The notes under the pieces were generated by a model, which was not told the DNA's origin, made no database searches, and saw only the letters and a program-made list of their open reading frames with translations. The position numbers and the translations under genes were made by a program. From NCBI RefSeq assembly GCF_024362695.1, contig NC_065420.1, forward strand, positions 7,471,920 through 7,535,919: 64,000 nucleotides of DNA, written 5' to 3'. This stretch comes from Pectinophora gossypiella. Taxonomy: Eukaryota; Arthropoda; Insecta; Lepidoptera; Gelechiidae. Shown here in pieces: positions 40,500-51,899 of this stretch (positions are counted from its first letter, which is position 1; each line of letters opens with the position of its first letter).

Positions 40500-43400
40500 T
40501 TATTTTTCACTTTTTAATAGTTCTTCCATCTTTTTCGCAGCAACAGACATGTCAATCTTACTCTGAGCATTCTTAGCCAATATCCCTAATAAAGCTTTGA
40601 ATACTTTGCCCTTCCCCTCTTTATATTGTTTCACTAAATTGGGATTATTTTCAATAATTCCTTTACATATTTTGACTATTTCTTCTTCGTCTGTAACTAG
40701 CGACCAGCCTTTTTGTTTTATTATCCTTGTAGGCGAGTCGTCGCTATCGGGAGACTCGACCATTTCTTCTAGAACTTTTCTACAGACATCTAGATTAATT
40801 TCGTTTTTGAAGAGCAAATCTGTGAGTTCCGTCATTTGTTTTATTGTTACTGGGCAGTCGTCGACGTAAACCTTTTTCTTATTCAGTACTGTCAGGAGAT
40901 CATTCAGCAGCAGATTGGCAATTTTCGTTGAATTTTTGGAACTTCCATTGGTGAGTTCTTGAAAATACTCCAAAAGCATGGGTTCATTGACGAGTTGTAT
41001 GGCGGTTTCTCGTCGCAGATGGAAGGTTTCTATAAGTTGAGCTCTGGTAGCTTCAGGCAGTTCTGGTATTCTGTCATGTATCAGTGGAACGCTGATCACG
41101 TCTCGACTATCCTCTCTGGTGTGTAAGTTCACTCGAAGAGGCGGCAAGTTGGGCTCGGGCATGTATCTGTAATGAAACAAACATAAAATATGAGTTATTT
41201 CTCTTTGGCTTAGTAACAATTCAATTCAGTTAGACAGATTTTGTAAGATTCTGGTGGTAGTTCGCACAATACTGAGTGTTAGACAACGTAACGAAAACTT
41301 TGAGGAATGATTCAGACCATGATTTTGAGTTGATATCAAGTGGAATTTTCCGTCGCAAAATTCACGTTTTGTTTTTGTATTTTTTAAATTATTTTCAATT
41401 TTATATCTACTTTTACGACGGAAATATCCACTTGATATTAAATCAGAAGAATCAGCTGAATCATCCCTCTTAGTATTTGTCATGATGTCACTTACACCCC
41501 ATACAAGTACATCCAGTTAGCCATGCAAGTACGCATGGGTATTAGTGACACCGTAACGAATACTGAAGGGGATGATTCAGCCCAGACCATGATTCTGAAT
41601 CGATGCCAAGTGGAATTTCCTGTCGGAAAAGTCATGAAAATTCTCTGTCTGAATCATCCCCCTTAGTATTCGTTACGATGTCGCTAACACCGTATCAAAG
41701 CCGAATCCAAACCCCATTGTCGTTGTTGACTAATATGTCTAGAAATGTAGACCATGCGAAGATAAACAAGAAGAAAACAAGGCAAAGGATAGACTTACTA
41801 CGTCTTCGCCTCAAATAAAGACAAGTTTAAAATGGTACGTATTCATTACTACTACGAACCGCCGCGAGCATAAAACATGTAGAATAATTAAGAGATAGTC
41901 AAGGTCGAAGCAACCAGAAAACCGTAATTCCTACCACTGTATAAAAGGAAACTAGTGCAACTACTTTCAAATAATTTGCTGTTTACGGAAGACACAGTAA
42001 TTATATAAGATTTTGGAAAGGTGAATATCAATGCCAAAGTATTTGTACCACAGAAGAAGATTTAGGGTGCAAGAAGGAACCCAATATCCTTGTAAATCGA
42101 ATCTCCATTGTTTAACTATTGCATGTGAAATAGCTTAGCTAAACCTAGCAATGAGACAGTAAGTCATATGCTTGCGGTCCTGGAATCGATTCCTGTTGGG
42201 AACACTATCAATAACCGCTTTATGGGACTATCCTTATTTGGTGCCAGTCACTATTTACTTCAGTAAGTAGATAGTCCTCTCATGAATTCTGCATTAGTTG
42301 TTTCACGGACCATTCAAAAAACTTTGATCACAATTGATCAAATCAAATATACTTTTAGCAACAGTACAAATGGGCGGCCTTATTGCTCTGAAGCAATTTC
42401 TTCCAGGCAACCACTACCAGTAATCAGCCATAAAAAATCTTGAATGTGGGACGGTGCAACAACAACGGTTAATATAACAAATACAGGTAATATTTATACA
42501 AATACTGTATATAATAAGTATGCAATATATGTATTATATAATACATATTAATAATACCTAACCATACTATAGAGAAAATAATAAACTATACATAGACACA
42601 CAACAGAACAAGTAGGGAAATAAGTAGTAAGTAGGGAAGTATACACTAAGAATAACCACATAGAGATTCATAATGAGCTCGCAGCAGGTTTCTGAAGCTC
42701 TTAAGAGAGTTATGAATGAGGGGAGAGACGAATCATGTAATCTCTTGTAACGAATTGATCCTTACCTATAATCCTGCACAGTCTCTTTGTCCCTCATGGC
42801 GACGGTAAGCTTGTTAGCGGCGTCCCAGGAGCGAGTCTCGTTCACGATGGTCCCGCCTCTCTCCAGGATGTCGCGTTGTCGGTCGATTTCATGACGGATC
42901 GCCCCAGCCACGCCGCGCACTGACCCAATGTTCTTTATCTGAAAGAGGAAATAGAAAGTTTAAATTTGAATTTTGGTTGTAATTGTATTCCTAAACCGTA
43001 ACAGAAAAAACAATATGAAAAGTTAAGAAGCCTTTGTAATCACTGACTTTGGAGTTGATGTTGTAATCTTATTTAGCCTAACTGATGCCCTCCGAAGCAC
43101 GGAATCTGGACTTATCACCTTACTTTTTTGGATAAACCTTCGTGGTCTAGTAGTTAGAGCGTTAGGTTGAGGATCTGGAGGTCCGGATTTGGTTCCCGAT
43201 GGTGACATTGTCGAAATCAATTTGTGAGAATGTGTCTTCTTTTGTAAGGACAATAATATAAATAAAAATAATACCTCAGTGCGCGTAGAAAGCGGCTGGC
43301 CGGGGCGGCGCAGAGACACGTTGGCGTCGACTCTTAGAGCGCCCTCTTCCATGCGGCCCGAGCACGCGCCCAGGCGCTGCACAATGAGTACCAACTCCTT

Positions 43401-44707
43401 GACCAGTGCTGCTGCTTCTTCTCCATCCTGTAAGTATGTATGTACACAAAGCTATAAGTCAAGTTTACTCACCTCACAATCCACATGATAGAAGAAGAAG
43501 CTTACTGGTAAACAGTTCCAGGTATAACTCTAAATTATTATTAATTTTAGTTTTTACAACTTTGCTACTTCAATTTGATTTTGTATAGCTTAATTATTAT
43601 GTACTGATTATAATATTATATAAACATAAAATCACGCCTGTATCACCAAAGAAGTAGGCAGAGACGAAAAAAGTATGTGTGTGTTTGTGTGATTTACTGA
43701 ATAGAAAGGTTGTTGAGAAAATTCTCATAGTATTAACAGATCTCAGATAGTTAAAGAACTAAAATTATGTTGAAGTTTCAAAAACCGTGCCATTCAAGAT
43801 ACGAAAGTAGTAGACGTAGTGGCTGCAAATACCTATTCTAATATATTTATCCAATTACCTCTAAATCAGGTTCAAACACAAGCTCTATAAGAGGCGCCCC
43901 TGCACGGTTCAGATCTACGAGGCTCCTCTTCAACTCGGCATCGTGCAATGACTTGCCGCTGTCCTGCTCCAGTTGAATCTGCTTGATCTTTGAACTTTTG
44001 GTGTATGGCTTCTTGTGGATTCCGGGGGTAAATACCTGAAACAACACATCATGGATGTCAGAACATGTCTGAAGAACCCAGTAATAGCTTTTTAGCAGTG
44101 CTGTTGAAGGTCAGTAGTTGGTTAGTGAGTGTGTCTTTGCTTATATTAAATCAGTCTTTGGAAATATCCTTTTTATAATATTCCCTAAACTAAGTTACAT
44201 TATGTACATAGTACTATTAGTAGTCCGTACATTAATATTCGTAAATTATCATGATCTAATTTTAAAGGTTATATTCATGGTGACACACAGAATACAAACC
44301 TGGAAATTAATAATGCCATCATTAGCCAAAGGAGCTCTTTGCTGTGTGATTTGATAGCCGGCCGGCAAGTCCGCGTAAAAGTAATGTTTTCTATCGAAAG
44401 TAGACACTTCGTTCACTTTGCAGGACAACGCTAAAGCGGTCATTATACCTAATTCTACGCATTTTCTGTTCAACACAGGTAAAGTTCCAGGTATAGCCGC
44501 GTCAAATAAAGACACACAATTGTTCACTAAGCCCCCAAAAGTGTTCTCAGAGCCAGAAAATAACTTAGAATCAGTGTTCAACTGAGCATGAACTTCTAGC
44601 CCCACTACGCTTTCCCACTTCTTATCAGACACTGTGGCTTTACACCTCTTACATATCAAAACATTATTGTACTTGCTAAACAAACGACGTGCCCTAAGAA
44701 ACCCCAT
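40500..44707 (-). CDS. GatB: Mitochondrial glutamyl-tRNA(Gln) amidotransferase subunit B
   Basis: GatB of the mitochondrial GatCAB complex. It binds mischarged Glu-tRNA(Gln), activates the glutamate with ATP and amidates it with ammonia supplied by GatA. Five exons: 44707-44300, 44035-43859, 43427-43275, 42938-42766 and 41166-40500; 1578 nt, 525 aa, close to the family length. All junctions have GT/AG ends; the first three introns are phase 0 and the last phase 2. I chose ATG 44707 because MGFLRARRLFSKYNN is a plausible mitochondrial presequence. Recognisable parts: VVGLEVHAQL (about 34-43), YADLPAGYQITQQ (about 111-123), the signature VDLNRAGAPLIE (about 176-187), MEEGALRVDANVS in exon 3, IKNIGSVRGV in exon 4, and YMPEPNLPPL at the exon 4/5 join. 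A C-terminal GatB/YqeY tRNA-binding domain fills exon 5. No lesion is seen. Confidence 0.97.
41272..41506. mobile_element. GTTAGTGACATCGTAACGAA MITE family, palindromic copy in GatB
   Basis: GTGTTAGACAACGTAACGAA and GATGATTCAGACCATGATTT-like left arm; right arm GAATCATCCCTCTTAGTATT and GTCATGATGTCACTTACACC. It lies in GatB intron 4, about 105 bp beyond exon 5. Confidence 0.7.
41537..41697. mobile_element. GTTAGTGACATCGTAACGAA MITE family, short palindromic copy
   Basis: GGGTATTAGTGACACCGTAA ... GATGATTCAGCCCAGACCAT, a shortened centre, then GAATCATCCCCCTTAGTATT and CGTTACGATGTCGCTAACAC. About 160 bp, 30 bp from the preceding copy. Confidence 0.72.
42130..42300 (+). mobile_element. Highly decayed SINE family B copy
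   Basis: CTTGCGGTCCTGGAATCGAT and CCTGTTGGGAACACTATCAA resemble the family B head and body with many changes. In the last GatB intron. Confidence 0.35.
42345..42450 (+). repeat. Retroelement 3'-end repeat, copy 1 (GatB intron)
   Basis: AACAGTACAAATGGGCGGCC and TTGCTCTGAAGCAATTTCTT then CCAGGCAACCACTACC are also found at 50845-50960, so this is a dispersed repeat. Confidence 0.6.
43130..43252 (+). mobile_element. SINE family B head fragment in a GatB intron
   Basis: CCTTCGTGGTCTAGTAGTTA, then GAGGTCCGGATTTGGTTCCC and CATTGTCGAAATCAA. In the intron between GatB exons 3 and 4. Confidence 0.65.
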
Positions 44708-44785
44708 TTTAGAGGATTTTACACAATTAACTTGAAATATCAGCTGTTTTTGACTGCAATAATGACATTGACATATGAAAACCAC

Positions 44786-46532
44786 ATGTTACCATTCGAA
44801 ATATAGTTTTAGTAACTTTTTTTAAGTAATACAACACTGGGATAAATTAGTATTATATTTTCCAAAAAAAAAATCAAATACGTTAATATTTCAATTATTA
44901 ATAAATACGACGCAAAAATAAAACCAAACACGACACGCCTGCAAAAACACTATACTCTTTGGCCATGACTAGTTACGTAAATCAATAAATCTAGTACCAC
45001 AGTGGTTCACGAGATAAACATAGATGGCGCTATTAAACTTCCGGTAGTATTCATTTTGGCGCGAATATTACGTTCCACAGTTTACGAACTTTATGAAATA
45101 AGCACAATATTTTGTACTACATACAGTTGAAACTTTACATTGTATATTCGACCAAAAAATAATCTGTTGTACCATTTGTAACATCAGATAAACGTGAAAT
45201 CCCGAACTCATTATAAAATAAATTTAGGTAACTTATTCTAAATACACACAACTTTCTGTTCGATGGGCCACTTTACTACTTATCAATTAATTAATTAATA
45301 ATATCAAATAGTACGAAAAATAATACTCACTTGATTTGAATGATGTGCCTGGTGAAAGACGAAAGATCCGCAGTATGTTTGACATAGGTAAATAAATACT
45401 TAATATTAATTCTAATTATTGCATTGATAAGGTGACTAACAACTTACAACCTAACTTACGGCTAATAATTATTAGAAAATATCACATTTTTGAAATTTAG
45501 AAAGTTGTCGGTGCTTAGACCACAAGTGCCGTTACTACTTCGAATAAAAACGAGAAAAGGTAGAGCACCACGAAGGCGAGAGTAACTTCCGCAATAGAAT
45601 ACATTTCTAAGGATCCTTTTTTTAATAAAAAGATTAAAATGGGCACCGTTTTCGCGGATTACAATAATTTACTGTGGGAAAACGCGCGCGGCGTACGATC
45701 GATAGCGCTGCCTAGTGGGGTATGATTGCGAAGTCAAAACAACGCTCTGTGGCAGTGGTGGTATACAAAAAGCCTTGGCCGTACTACGCGACTAATTTCA
45801 GAGGCCAGCATTAGTACAAAGTCTCGGAGTAAATTATTGAACATCGAATGGTGTTTTAATTCGGACGGTGTTTAGGTACAGTAGGCATTAAGTACACACC
45901 CACAAACTGATAAAATAATTCAATTATCAGTAGCTGTGTACAATATCTAATACGTCACACAATGAGTAGGTGTAATGCCTATAATATGCGACATCAACAC
46001 TCCTCCAACACACCTCCAGTTTATTTGCTGACATTATCCTTAATACTAGCTACTTAAGTACCTACTTTTCCTGATGACGAGCATAGTTCAGTTTCATTAT
46101 TTTTATAAAACAAGTTAAACTAGTTGGGTTATTTTAGATTTCAACTAATTACGCACATTGTATTTAGAAACACTCTTATAGCAGCTGCCATTTTTTTAAT
46201 ATTGAATGCATAGAAATTACATTCTCTTTAAACCTTGAAGGTTCATCACAAAATCGATTGTATGATTATTTTAAACTATTCTGTATACTACTGGTACTTA
46301 AATTGCACAGCAATATAATTTTATATGAAACTGCATTTTAAGACTGTTACTCAAATCATCATAACTTAATGATTTTATACCAGCTGCCCGTGCAAATTAT
46401 TATACTTATATCCATTTTGGGACTTCTATGTGAACGTGGACGCATGCATAAATAGAAACTCGAACATACTTACAAAACATTCCAAGTCTGGAATGCCCAT
46501 GCACGTCAGGGCCGTGATGTATCACATTATAT
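44786..46532. other. Upstream flank of GatB, no confirmed gene
   Basis: Mostly AT-rich. A GC-richer patch at 45640-45790 contains a 28-codon frame starting at ATG 45639 (MGTVFADYNNLLWENARG), considered only as a possible first exon. Confidence 0.35.
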
Positions 46533-46855
46533 TATATTAATCTTCTTATCATGTGGGTGTTAGGTGTAATACCAACCTCATCAACCCTGGTGTCAGGGTT
46601 ATTACTGAGCCGCCAAAGGCCCCTGACATGGCTCATGTAACGACTACATACTTTACTTACATCAGTAAGTGCCTTAACATGCCTTCCGAAAAACGAGTCA
46701 TCTTACTTTCCGACAATTAGGTGATCAGCCCGTAGTAATGTCCTAACCAAACTTACTGATCACAAAGTGATTTTTGAGATATGTCCCCACCGGGATACGA
46801 ACCCGGGGCATCCGGATCGTGAGCCCAACGCTCAACCACTGGACCACGGAGACAA
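46533..46855 (-). mobile_element. SINE family B
   Basis: Nearly full length, reverse orientation: left tail CTTATCATGTGGGTGTTAGG, body GAGCCGCCAAAGGCCCCTGA, and a head ending CTGGACCACGGAGAC. Confidence 0.78.
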
Positions 46856-46984
46856 CCACGGGACCGTTATTATATTAATGAAATATATACAGAAATATTG
46901 TAAGGATTTTGTACTTATATGTGCCCTGATAGCGTCTACTAGAGACTCTTTTTTTGGATTCCATCTCATTTCTTTTCACATATT

Positions 46985-47112
46985 TTATGGAAGATAGGCA
47001 AGCACTTGACCACATTCTCACCTGATGATAGGTATAGGACGATATGGCCGAGTATAGAATGTGTTTACCTAGAAAGTACCTATTAATTCTTGCCTTGAAA
47101 AGGCTTCTTATT
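46985..47112 (-). repeat. Fragment of the NLGVLKARVNR-tail retroelement
   Basis: Reverse-orientation copy: CTTGACCACATTCTCACCTG and TATTAATTCTTGCCTTGAAA. Confidence 0.45.
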
Positions 47113-47442
47113 CAATGTTGAAGAACGAGTACAAAACTTACTTAAAAACTGGGTAATAAGTAGGTAAGTAATTAAAATTCCGACCCAGTAAATTAATGAA
47201 ACAATTATAGTGTGTGAAGCCCTCCTGACATTTAATCCACTGTTCATTGTTACAGTCCTCATTATTAAACAGGCATTGATTGTTTTCAACCATTTATACC
47301 TGTTGTAGATTGCTTATTTACTTGTTTGTATTTTTAAAGGAATGCGTATTTGTTCACATTTGGTTTCAAACGAGGTATCTACCTACTTATCTATTCGATC
47401 AGAGTTGAAAGAAAAACATAGAATGGTTTATCTTCTACCCCT

Positions 47443-47741
47443 TCTCTCGTGTGGGTTATGAGATCAATTACCGACCTCACCAACCCTGGGGTCATGGTAA
47501 CTATTTAGCTGCCAAAGGCCCTTGACATAGCTCGTGTAACTACTACATACTACTTAGTAGCCAGGACCAACTGCTTAACGTTCCCTCCGAAACACGGATC
47601 ATCATACTTTCGGACAATCAGGTGATCAGCCTGCAATGTCCTAACCAGACTAGTGTTATTTTTGTGATAGTATCCACACCGATATTCGAACCCAGGACCT
47701 CTGAATTGTGAGCCCAACGCCCAATCATGGACCACTGAGGC
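47443..47741 (-). mobile_element. SINE family B
   Basis: Tail TCTCGTGTGGGTTATGAGAT, body CCGAAACACGGATCATCATA, head ending GGACCACTGAGGCCG. Confidence 0.76.
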
Positions 47742-48868
47742 CGTTGGTTAGTTTATCATGATGAATGTATTTAAAGGACACTGGGATACTGTTGATCGTA
47801 GGGTGCAAATGTTTTGATACGTCCGTAAATAGTGTTGTTATGAACGTGTATTTATGAGTGTTCGTTTGCTCAAAAATGATGTAAACTACCGGGCACTTTT
47901 AATGGAAAACGGACCTATGCACTTATACTCATTAAATGTGTTTAAAACTGTAAGATATTCCGTAAGTGTTGTTTTAGTAATTAACTTGCATTGTACTTGC
48001 CAAGTACTGAAGACATAATTTTATATTTATATTTTTTACTTATTTTTCTTTTGTTTGACAGGAAAAAAAAAACATTTCGATAACAAAGCAGTAGGTATAT
48101 TTTAAATCCTGTACTTACATAAATGTGAGAAATCGTAAATTTTCTTCAAATAACAATACGTTATCTTGTAATCAATAGTCAGAGAACACAATCTGCTATT
48201 TATCGTGTTATCAAGATGAACAATAAACAACTCCGTAGATATTTCTATACACATACTTACCTATAACAAACACAAGCTCACGACTATATCCCAATTGGGG
48301 TAGTGAGAGGTACATACACCGCAAGATGAACTAATTAAGTACACATCTCACCGAGCTTACTGCTATGTGCTTTTTGCGTTCCTATACCTAAGAAGTAATA
48401 CATAATTTTCACCTATAAGTACATTAGTGACGTAACAACATAATGTAACTACATTATTATATTTGGCATGAATCGGCGAAAATTATATTTCCGTTCGGAT
48501 TTTCCAATGGAGATAAAAAGTCTCCATAATAATTATGGTAAGATTTATAAAAACACTCCATGCCATGAACAAGTCAATATTATAGTAAGTCTTTGACGTC
48601 ATTTGAATCGATTTACGCAGGTGTTGTGCTTGTTTACCGAGTCCAAAGGTTCTATTTGGTCTTGGATCTTGATTCATCAAGGAGTTATAAAGTTTTTCGT
48701 ATGACCGCAGGATATGCATGACACACAACATACAAAAAATTGCAGGTGATTATTTTTTATAAATAAAACTGAATATGAATTGCTCAGAATTAATTTATAA
48801 TCCTTAATTAAAAAAAACTGCTTATTGATTGTTATCGCTGCAAGAATTGGGTCGTGTACTAGGTTCAA

Positions 48869-49114
48869 GATAAATTATGAAATTCTGATTACTAAATAAA
48901 GACACATCTAAAACTAACGAAAAACATTTTCTTTTTTCTATTAAACTTATTTATGAATTTTAATCAAGAAAAACGTAATAATAAGTCCGACATTTTGTCA
49001 CGTTTTTCTATGACGTCACAGAGTGCTTTTTCATACAAATTCCATAGTAATTTCGTGTTTTGACGTTTAGTAAAAAGTAACTGATTTGACTAGTTGGAAA
49101 CTAGCCTATTTGAC
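48869..49114 (-). repeat. TTTTGACGTTTAGTAAAAGT MITE-like family, copy 4
   Basis: Reverse orientation and best preserved: AAGATAAATTATGAAATTCT ... TATGACGTCACAGAGTGC (TGACGTCA at 49011-49018) ... GACTAGTTGGAAACTAGCC. Confidence 0.68.
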
Positions 49115-49894
49115 TACGTAAAAATCACCAATTACACAGAATTTCAAGATTGGTTGGAAGAGATCTCTTTTAGCCTTACCTTTTGTACATCTTGTCTTTT
49201 ATATAGGTTTGAATTTGCATTATTCGTTTCCACGATAAATATCGAATTATACTGATAACTTTGACTGCATTATAGTAATTTAGGTGCGTCATTATATCCG
49301 GGAATGTAATCTGCATACCAATACTTATATCTAGCACAAATTAGTAAATATTTAATAATTAAAGTGACGTTAATGATAATATACCTTTGGACCTCGCGAT
49401 TCTTGAGATGACTTTGGTGACATTCTAAATTATTTGGTAAAAAGTGATAATTGTGTAAGTAAACATAGATAACAAGACTGTATTTTTCCATACGTAGTTA
49501 ATTTACTTAATAAAAAAAACCTTTAAACATAAGGGGTATGAATGTATGAAGCAAACTCCACCACGCTTCGGAACTCCAATGCGCGTTGGATTGATTTATG
49601 GTCTGGTCTGGTTGTTAAAACCAACATTTACAAAACCATGAGAGCGACTATTTCTCTTATAAGCTGATTTTCCTGAGCCTAAGATATGCTTTTACCATGG
49701 ATTAGAAGAAAGAGGTTAGAAAGGCCCACTGGAAAGAAATTTTGTATAAGAACTGCTGTACCCGGTTCAACCCCATTCTCTTTTACTACTACTCCTGCAA
49801 ACAGATCGCTATGATAGCTTTACTGCTTCTCAAATTCCGTAGCCACTTCAAATTCCATACCGGCAATGTATATTTTATGTGAAAGCATGGAATA

Positions 49895-50182
49895 AGACCC
49901 CGATACCGACCCCGCCGGCGTGGTCGACGATTTCCCTCATTCAGCGCTTATCGCTATTGACCCACTAGGGTCGATTAATCCTTTCAAATATTCTTCCTCT
50001 CAAACGACGCCCTGAGCCGAGGTGCGCGCCCAACTGGGCGGGTGGCCTGAGGGTTCAGGCCTGTTGTCTTAAACGTTGTACCGGGTGAGATCCTTCAGCG
50101 CTCCCCATTTGTCCGGCCAAGTAGTTAGTGCCATCTGCGGCAAATCTAAAATAAGTCACGTCAATAAAAAAAAAGCATAGAA
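49895..50182 (+). mobile_element. 5'-truncated non-LTR element 3' end (CCGGGTGAGA family)
   Basis: CCCGCCGGCGTGGTCGACGA, GGTTCAGGCCTGTTGTCTTA, ACCGGGTGAGATCCTTCAGC and CCCCATTTGTCCGGCCAAGT end in AATAAAAAAAAA. Shorter relatives: 3045-3105, 6662-6745, 8490-8530, 26820-26880, 55205-55265. Confidence 0.65.
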
Positions 50183-50839
50183 TAAGGAATAATACTACGT
50201 ATAGAACGGCAACTCTCCGCTGTCCAGCGACTGAGCTAGGTTTACCTCACCCGCCCTCGAAGATAGTTTATACTTGAATCATAATATGTCGTCAGACGTC
50301 ACACACACAGATGCCGTGTACGATAACGTCAACGTGTGGTGTCTGGTTAAAACGAGATTGTTTGTATGAAGTGTCCGGGATGTGGTGATAGGCTGCAATG
50401 GTATCAACTTTTCGTAAGATACTTAGATACCAAAGATTTTTTTAATTATTGCTGATCATACGAAGGTTTTTAGCTTTCCTGTGATAAAGAGGGATCTCCT
50501 TGCATGACAGTCGTTATTTGACTTATTTCCCTGCAGGTTATATAATAAGTACACAAAACTACTTTTAATATAGTTTCGCGGAGCTTCGTGTGTCGTAATG
50601 TTTGCTTAGAGTGGAGTGCAAAGTTGATGTACTTATAAACTATTTGCTGACACTTGTATGGCGCGCGTTTCGCGTTCACTTGGCCCTTCTAACCTTTTTC
50701 TTCTACTCCGTGTTTTTTACCGGCTTTATCCAAAAAACAGGGTAATGGCTTCTGGTAGAGTAGTAAAGCCCAATGGCGATCGCTGCTTGCATACGGCTCG
50801 ATACTTGTGTTGAACGTACAAACATACATAAAACATTTA

Positions 50840-50962
50840 TAAAATAAGTAACAACAGTACAAATAGGCGGCCATATTGCTCTGAAACAATTTCTTCCAGG
50901 CGACTACTACCGGGAATCAGCTATAAAAAAATAAACTGGCTTGACTTGACATAATAATTAGT
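50840..50962 (+). repeat. Retroelement 3'-end repeat, copy 2
   Basis: AACAGTACAAATAGGCGGCC and CTGAAACAATTTCTTCCAGG match 42345-42450 and end in a short A-rich tail. Confidence 0.6.
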
Positions 50963-51436
50963 CCACTGCCGGGTATAATTATTAAGTTCTTGCTTTTTCA
51001 CGAGATCTTCTTGTATCTATGTAATGTCTTTTAAAACACGAAATTAGCTTTGTAGAGATACAGGTTTCACCTAGTTATACAGGCAGGGTTAGAATAACTA
51101 GAACACATTGTAATTTCCACTACTATACACCTTATTTTGTACTTATACATGTTATTTGTCTCTGAAACAAGTCTGTTGTATGCTCTATTATTATCTTGTA
51201 ACTTTTTGTGAACTGCATATTATTATTATTATTTTTGAGTTTAAATGGTCAGAAATAAACATACTTACAATCTATAAACTTACAACTCAAAAACACTTAC
51301 CACTACTTACTTACTACTACTACTTACTGTTACTTACTTTTGACTTATTTACTCGAAAATTGTACATGTGAAAATGTTTAACAGTGTGCTATTAAAATAA
51401 TAATAACCTTGCCACCGCAACACGCCAGTTTATGTA

Positions 51437-51472
51437 ACTTTTCTACATTGTCGTATTACAATGTAGAAAAGT
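51437..51472. repeat. 14-bp perfect inverted repeat
   Basis: ACTTTTCTACATTG and CAATGTAGAAAAGT around an 8-nt loop. No poly(T) run directly follows and no role is assigned. Confidence 0.7.
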
Positions 51473-51583
51473 ATGATAAGCCGCTATAAACACTACGGTT
51501 AACTGTAGGCTTATTTACCTACTATATAATGTATGTGCACGTGTATGGTTGGTGCGTACAATCTCTGCCTGCCTGAAACCTTA

Positions 51584-51898
51584 ACATAAACAGCCTATAT
51601 ACGTCTCACTGCTGGGCACAGGCCTCACCCGAAGGGGGTATGGAGCATAGCCCACTAAGCTGCTCCACTGCGGGTTGGTAGAGCCATTTGGGCTATCAGT
51701 CCGGGATCAACGGTTTAACGTGCCTTCCGAAGCACGGAACCATCTTTCTTTATCGGGCAATCAGGTGATTCGAGCCTGAAAAGTCCTTACCAAACAAAGG
51801 ACAGTCTCACAAAGTGATCGACAATGTCCCTATTGGGAATCGAGCCCGGACCTCCAGATCGTGAGCCCAATGCTCTAACCGCTAGACCACGGAGGTTG
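51584..51898 (-). mobile_element. SINE family B, variant tail
   Basis: Starts AACATAAACAGCCTATATAC and GCTGGGCACAGGCCTCACCC (RTE-like 3' tail), followed by the family B body and a head ending GCTAGACCACGGAGG. Confidence 0.78.
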
Positions 51899-51899
51899 T

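Noticed and set aside
43023..43394. Minus-strand ORF continuing past GatB exon 3
   Set aside because: Only the part up to the GAG|GTATTA donor at 43275 matches GatB; the rest is intron and SINE sequence.
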